64,000 nt of DNA from Rhizobium sp. Root1203 (GTDB lineage: Bacteria; Pseudomonadota; Alphaproteobacteria; Rhizobiales; Rhizobiaceae): positions 218,025-282,024 of the forward strand of contig NZ_LMCW01000001.1 in NCBI RefSeq assembly GCF_001424945.1, in the 5' to 3' direction. Shown here one piece after another: positions 61,088-64,000 of the stretch (positions within the stretch are counted from its first letter, which is position 1; each line of letters starts with the position of its first letter). The position numbers and the translations under genes were made by a program. The notes beneath the pieces are model-generated. The model ran no database searches and was not told the origin of the DNA. It saw nothing but the letters and a program-made list of their open reading frames with translations.

Positions 61088-62587
61088 CTAAACAAAGAGC
61101 GCTGACATAGCCCAATAGATCATCGCCGCAAGCGCGGCGGACGCCGGTACGGTGATGATCCAGGCGGCGATGATCGTCATGAAGTGCGAGCGGCGAACGA
61201 GGTAGCGGCGACGAACCTCATGCGAATTCGGATCGTCCGGTTCGTCGACCGTCCAGACCTCCGCCTTTCGGCGCATGTATTCGATCCGGCGCTTCGAGTG
61301 GCGGGTATACCACTCGCGGAAGAAGCCGACGCCGAACACGGCACCCACGGCGATATGCGTCGTGCTGACGGGCAGCCCGAGCCACGAGGCGACGATCACC
61401 GTGAATGCCGTCGAGAGCGCCACGCAATAAGCGCGCATCGGATTGAGCTTGGTAATCTGTTCGCCGACCAGCCGGATCAGGCGCGGGCCAAACAGCAGCA
61501 GGCCGACCGAGATGCCGAGCGCGCCGATCAGCATCACCCAGAGCGGTGGAGGGGCGTTCTCGCCGAGCGGCTGCCCGATGGAAACACGCACGATCGCCGA
61601 CAGCGGTCCGACCGCATTCGAGACGTCGTTTGCACCGTGGGCGAAGGACAGCAGTGCCGCCGATCCGATCAGCGGGAGTTGGAAAAGGACGCGAAGCGAG
61701 CTGTTGCGGTTCTCCAGGCCCCGCGCCCGCCGGTGCACCAGCGGTCGTCCGACGATCCAGGCGATGAACCCCGCGATCACGCCCAACAGGAGGATGAATG
61801 GAGAGGAGAACGTTCCGGGAGCTTCGAGCTGGAGGATCATGTAGGCGCTGAATGCGCCGACCATGATGGCGATCAGAACCGGCACCCAGCGCTTCGCGGC
61901 GTCGATCTTGTCCTCGCGGTAGATGATGAAGGTCTTGACCAGGAAGAGCATCCCGGCCGCGATGATCCCGCCGATCAGCGGCGACGTCACCCAACTGGAC
62001 GTGATTTCGAGCATCACGCGCCAATTCACCGGACCCGGACCGACGGCACCGATGCCGGCGCCGATGACGGCGCCGACGATCGAGTGGGTGGTCGAGACCG
62101 GCGCGTTCATCCAGGTCGCAAGATTGATCCACAACGCGGCCGCCATCAGCGCCGACATCATGATCCACGCCAGCACGCCGGCCGGCATCTGGACGGCATC
62201 GATGATGCTGGAGGAGATGGTCTTCACCACCTCGCCGCCGCCGATGGTGGCGCCGAGAATCTCGAAGATCGCAGCGATGACCAGCGCCTGGCCCATCGTC
62301 ATGGCACGTGCGCCGACGGCCGCGCCGACGTTGTTCGTCACGTCGTTCGCGCCGATGTTCATGGCCATGTAGGCGGCGAGCGCCGCGGCGGCGATAACGA
62401 GAACGGCGCCGGGTCGATCGAAGACGTAGACGCCCGCAAACAGCATGGCAATGCCGAGGAACACCAGCCCGATGCCGGGCGCGACAAGCTTCCGCGAAAC
62501 ATGCTTCGCCGCGTCCTCGACCTGCGTAAGCTTGTCGAGATCCTTGTCGAGCGTTCGTTTCGTGAGTGTGGTGGGGCGGTCCGGCAT
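61088..62587 (-). CDS. pit: PiT-family inorganic phosphate permease
   Basis: A 499-aa membrane permease with the duplicated PiT signatures NIGANDVTNNVGAAVGARAM near residue 75 and AHGANDVSNAVGPLSAIVRV near 310, about 10-12 transmembrane segments and a large loop between them. It imports metal-phosphate with protons. I start at 62587 because AAGGAACAGC stands just upstream; a longer start to 62635 lacks one. Followed by rsmE. Confidence 0.93.
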   Translation of the reverse strand: MPDRPTTLTKRTLDKDLDKLTQVEDAAKHVSRKLVAPGIGLVFLGIAMLFAGVYVFDRPGAVLVIAAAALAAYMAMNIGANDVTNNVGAAVGARAMTMGQALVIAAIFEILGATIGGGEVVKTISSSIIDAVQMPAGVLAWIMMSALMAAALWINLATWMNAPVSTTHSIVGAVIGAGIGAVGPGPVNWRVMLEITSSWVTSPLIGGIIAAGMLFLVKTFIIYREDKIDAAKRWVPVLIAIMVGAFSAYMILQLEAPGTFSSPFILLLGVIAGFIAWIVGRPLVHRRARGLENRNSSLRVLFQLPLIGSAALLSFAHGANDVSNAVGPLSAIVRVSIGQPLGENAPPPLWVMLIGALGISVGLLLFGPRLIRLVGEQITKLNPMRAYCVALSTAFTVIVASWLGLPVSTTHIAVGAVFGVGFFREWYTRHSKRRIEYMRRKAEVWTVDEPDDPNSHEVRRRYLVRRSHFMTIIAAWIITVPASAALAAMIYWAMSALFV

Positions 62588-62651
62588 GCTGTTCCTTGTG
62601 GCTGAATCCTGCTTTAGCGCCGTCCCGTTCGACAACGCAAGACGGCAGGAT

Positions 62652-63176
62652 TCATTCCGCCGGAATTTGCCTGGGCAACCGTCCTGCCAACTGCTCCGTC
62701 ATGCGGCGCTTGAACAGCAGGAAGAGATCGCGAAGTTCGGGCTCGTGAACGCGCTTTGCGGCCTCGTCGCAGGAAACCCATTCGAAGCGACGTTCGCCCT
62801 TCTCCTTGAAATTCTTGGCGATGGTCGTGGTCTCGAGCGCGTAGACCTGAACCTTGCAGGTCACTTTCAGCCCGTTCTTGAGGATCTTGGGATAGTGATA
62901 GCAGCCGATCGTCTGGCTCTCCACCGTGCCGCGCACGCCGGCCTCTTCGAAGGCTTCCTGTGCAGCCACTTCGTAGGAGGTTCGCCCGTCCATCGGCCAA
63001 CCCTTGGGAATGACCCAGCGGCCGGTGTCGCGGCTTGTCAGCAAAAGCACCTCGAGAGCGCCGGTCTTCTCCTTCACCCTGTAACACAGCGCAGCATACT
63101 GCTGGCGCGGTGGGCGCCGGAACATCAGCTGTACATCGGAGGCCAGGCGGGCAAGAAGAGTCAACGGTCGGGTCAC
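62652..63176 (-). CDS. Nudix hydrolase, diphosphoinositol-polyphosphate-phosphohydrolase-like
   Basis: A 174-aa enzyme with a Nudix box at residues 59-81 (GWPMDGRTSYEVAAQEAFEE then AGV); the Arg of the usual RE pair is Gln here. The region KILKNGLKVTCKVQVYAL and the compact length match the DIPP-like branch in alphaproteobacteria. The start is a GTG at 63176 whose ribosome site is poor; an ATG at 63125 is an alternative. It lies 64 bp upstream of the phosphate permease on the same strand. Confidence 0.85.
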   Translation of the reverse strand: MTRPLTLLARLASDVQLMFRRPPRQQYAALCYRVKEKTGALEVLLLTSRDTGRWVIPKGWPMDGRTSYEVAAQEAFEEAGVRGTVESQTIGCYHYPKILKNGLKVTCKVQVYALETTTIAKNFKEKGERRFEWVSCDEAAKRVHEPELRDLFLLFKRRMTEQLAGRLPRQIPAE

Positions 63177-63619
63177 CTTTATCGTTTGTCTCGTAGGTCT
63201 GTTATATTATCAAGATCTTATGGAAAGCTTGCGCGATCCATGCGTCGCAGTCTTTCGCGAAAGTATCTATTACCAATAGAGCCTTTCGTTTTGGTCTCGG
63301 GTCAAGGAAACCGTCATCAAATGCTCTGATTCCGTCATGCCGGACACCAATGAATATGCGCTTCCATCGCGTTGCAATCAATGACGCCGGCATGTCGTGC
63401 ACTGTTAAGTGGGCACTGTGGTGATTGTGCGTCCGGAATGCACAAAAAAGATTGCCGGCTAACATTAGGGGCGGCTGTTTCGATGCGCCTCGGACATTCC
63501 TTTTCGGTCGCACTCAGTCGGGAGGCCAGGCAGATTTTCTGCGCATATCGTAGAAATATGTCCGTGTTCGCGGGGCCGCATTCGGCCTAAGCAATGCGAC
63601 AGAGCGAAAGGACCAACTC
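63177..63619. other. 443-bp gap before the last gene
   Basis: AT-richer DNA with no recognisable gene or RNA. A minus-strand reading frame (63202-63513) lacks a ribosome site and protein-like composition. The stretch presumably contains divergent promoters for the Nudix gene and the SAH-hydrolase-like gene. Confidence 0.5.
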
Positions 63620-64000
63620 ATGACAGGACATGCGACCCGCATCGATTGGATCGGCAGCGGTTGCCGGTTGCTGCAGGCAACAGCCGCGGAGTTCAGCCAG
63701 ACCAGACCCTTCGAAGGCCTGACGATCGGCACCGGCATCCACCTTGAGCCGAAGACCGTGGCGCTTCTGATGACGTTGCGCGCCGGCGGCGCACGTCTCG
63801 TCTGCACCGGCAATCTCAACAGCACGCAGCCCTCGACCGTGGATTACCTGCGTTCCGAAGGAATGACCGTTTTCGCGACGCAGACGACCGATCCCGCCGC
63901 GCACCGCCAGAGCCTCGAGGCGGTTGTCGCCGAAAAGCCGGATCTGCTGCTGGACAATGGCGGCGATCTCTTCGCCATCGCGGCGGAGCGTCCCTATGCC
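63620..64000 (+). CDS. S-adenosylhomocysteine hydrolase-like protein (partial, cut by window end)
   Basis: 127 codons are visible, with no stop. The sequence PFEGLTIGTGIHLEPKTVAL, then RAGGARLVCTGNLNSTQPST and KPDLLLDNGGDLFA follows the N-terminal domain of SAH hydrolase (the family's LRALRAAGAEV...TGSNPLSTQD and PDLILDDGADL). It is more divergent than the housekeeping AhcY and about 30 residues shorter at the N-terminus, so it is probably a paralogue. GAAAGGA precedes the ATG. The NAD domain lies beyond the window. Confidence 0.75.
   Translation, partial: MTGHATRIDWIGSGCRLLQATAAEFSQTRPFEGLTIGTGIHLEPKTVALLMTLRAGGARLVCTGNLNSTQPSTVDYLRSEGMTVFATQTTDPAAHRQSLEAVVAEKPDLLLDNGGDLFAIAAERPYA

Noticed and set aside
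63202..63513. Minus-strand 103-codon frame near the right end
   Set aside because: No ribosome site, no protein-like composition and no motif; likely chance in a spacer.

Overview
The window looks like a chromosomal segment of an alphaproteobacterium of the order Hyphomicrobiales, family Rhizobiaceae (Rhizobium, Agrobacterium, Ensifer and relatives). The grounds are a RirA iron regulator with its TGA-N9-TCA operator, RIME-like intergenic elements, palindromic intergenic repeats, DUF1127, DUF4174 and DUF937 genes, the plant-type GshA and a high G+C content. The genus cannot be settled from the sequence alone. The right edge cuts a gene; no gene is visible across the left edge.

Left arm (1 to 30885). 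Small regulators and a DUF4174 protein; a LysR gene divergent from methylmalonate-semialdehyde dehydrogenase (mmsA); rirA; a complete five-gene dipeptide/oligopeptide ABC transporter operon (dppABCDF-like); gluconokinase; a D-amino-acid dehydrogenase; a translationally coupled pair of type III polyketide synthase and isoprenylcysteine-type methyltransferase; a TPR protein followed by an ECF sigma/anti-sigma pair; a UvrD-type helicase; an ABC-F ATPase; peptidase T. A full high-affinity potassium operon runs leftward from 29743: a 27-aa membrane peptide, kdpF (29 aa), kdpA, an unexpected 51-aa membrane peptide, kdpB, kdpC, a repeat element, then the kdpD/kdpE sensor and regulator. About 1.1 kb of mostly gene-free DNA follows.

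Integrated element (30886 to 41500). A 10.6-kb phage-derived island sits in the 3' end of a tRNA-Gln(CTG) gene and is bounded by 48-bp exact direct repeats. It carries a tyrosine integrase, two Arc-type repressors with a repeated operator, winged-helix/HTH proteins, and a replication-initiator-like gene with three 23-bp iterons and an AT-rich tract inside it. Its morphogenesis genes are few: a prohead protease/major capsid fusion, a tail assembly chaperone with a T7 slippery site, and a tape-measure protein. No terminase, portal, head-tail connector, tail tube, baseplate or lysis gene is recognisable. It is either a heavily reduced prophage or a satellite-like element that brings only the parts that set capsid identity and tail length. 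This is the most interesting part of the window.

Right arm (41501 to 64000). Intact tRNA-Gln, a Ppx/GppA phosphatase, rlmE, a VOC protein convergent with an MFS exporter, a Tat-exported metallo-beta-lactamase-fold hydrolase, guaB with a coupled membrane protein, a LysR/SDR divergent pair, a MAPEG protein, a dienelactone-hydrolase-family protein, oxyR divergent from katA with a well-formed OxyR site, a TetR gene, a LysR gene divergent from a DUF1127 gene, a DUF937 protein, gshA, rsmE, a PiT phosphate permease, a Nudix hydrolase, and the start of an S-adenosylhomocysteine-hydrolase-like gene cut by the window end. Oxidative-stress functions (oxyR, katA, gshA) lie within about 7 kb of each other.
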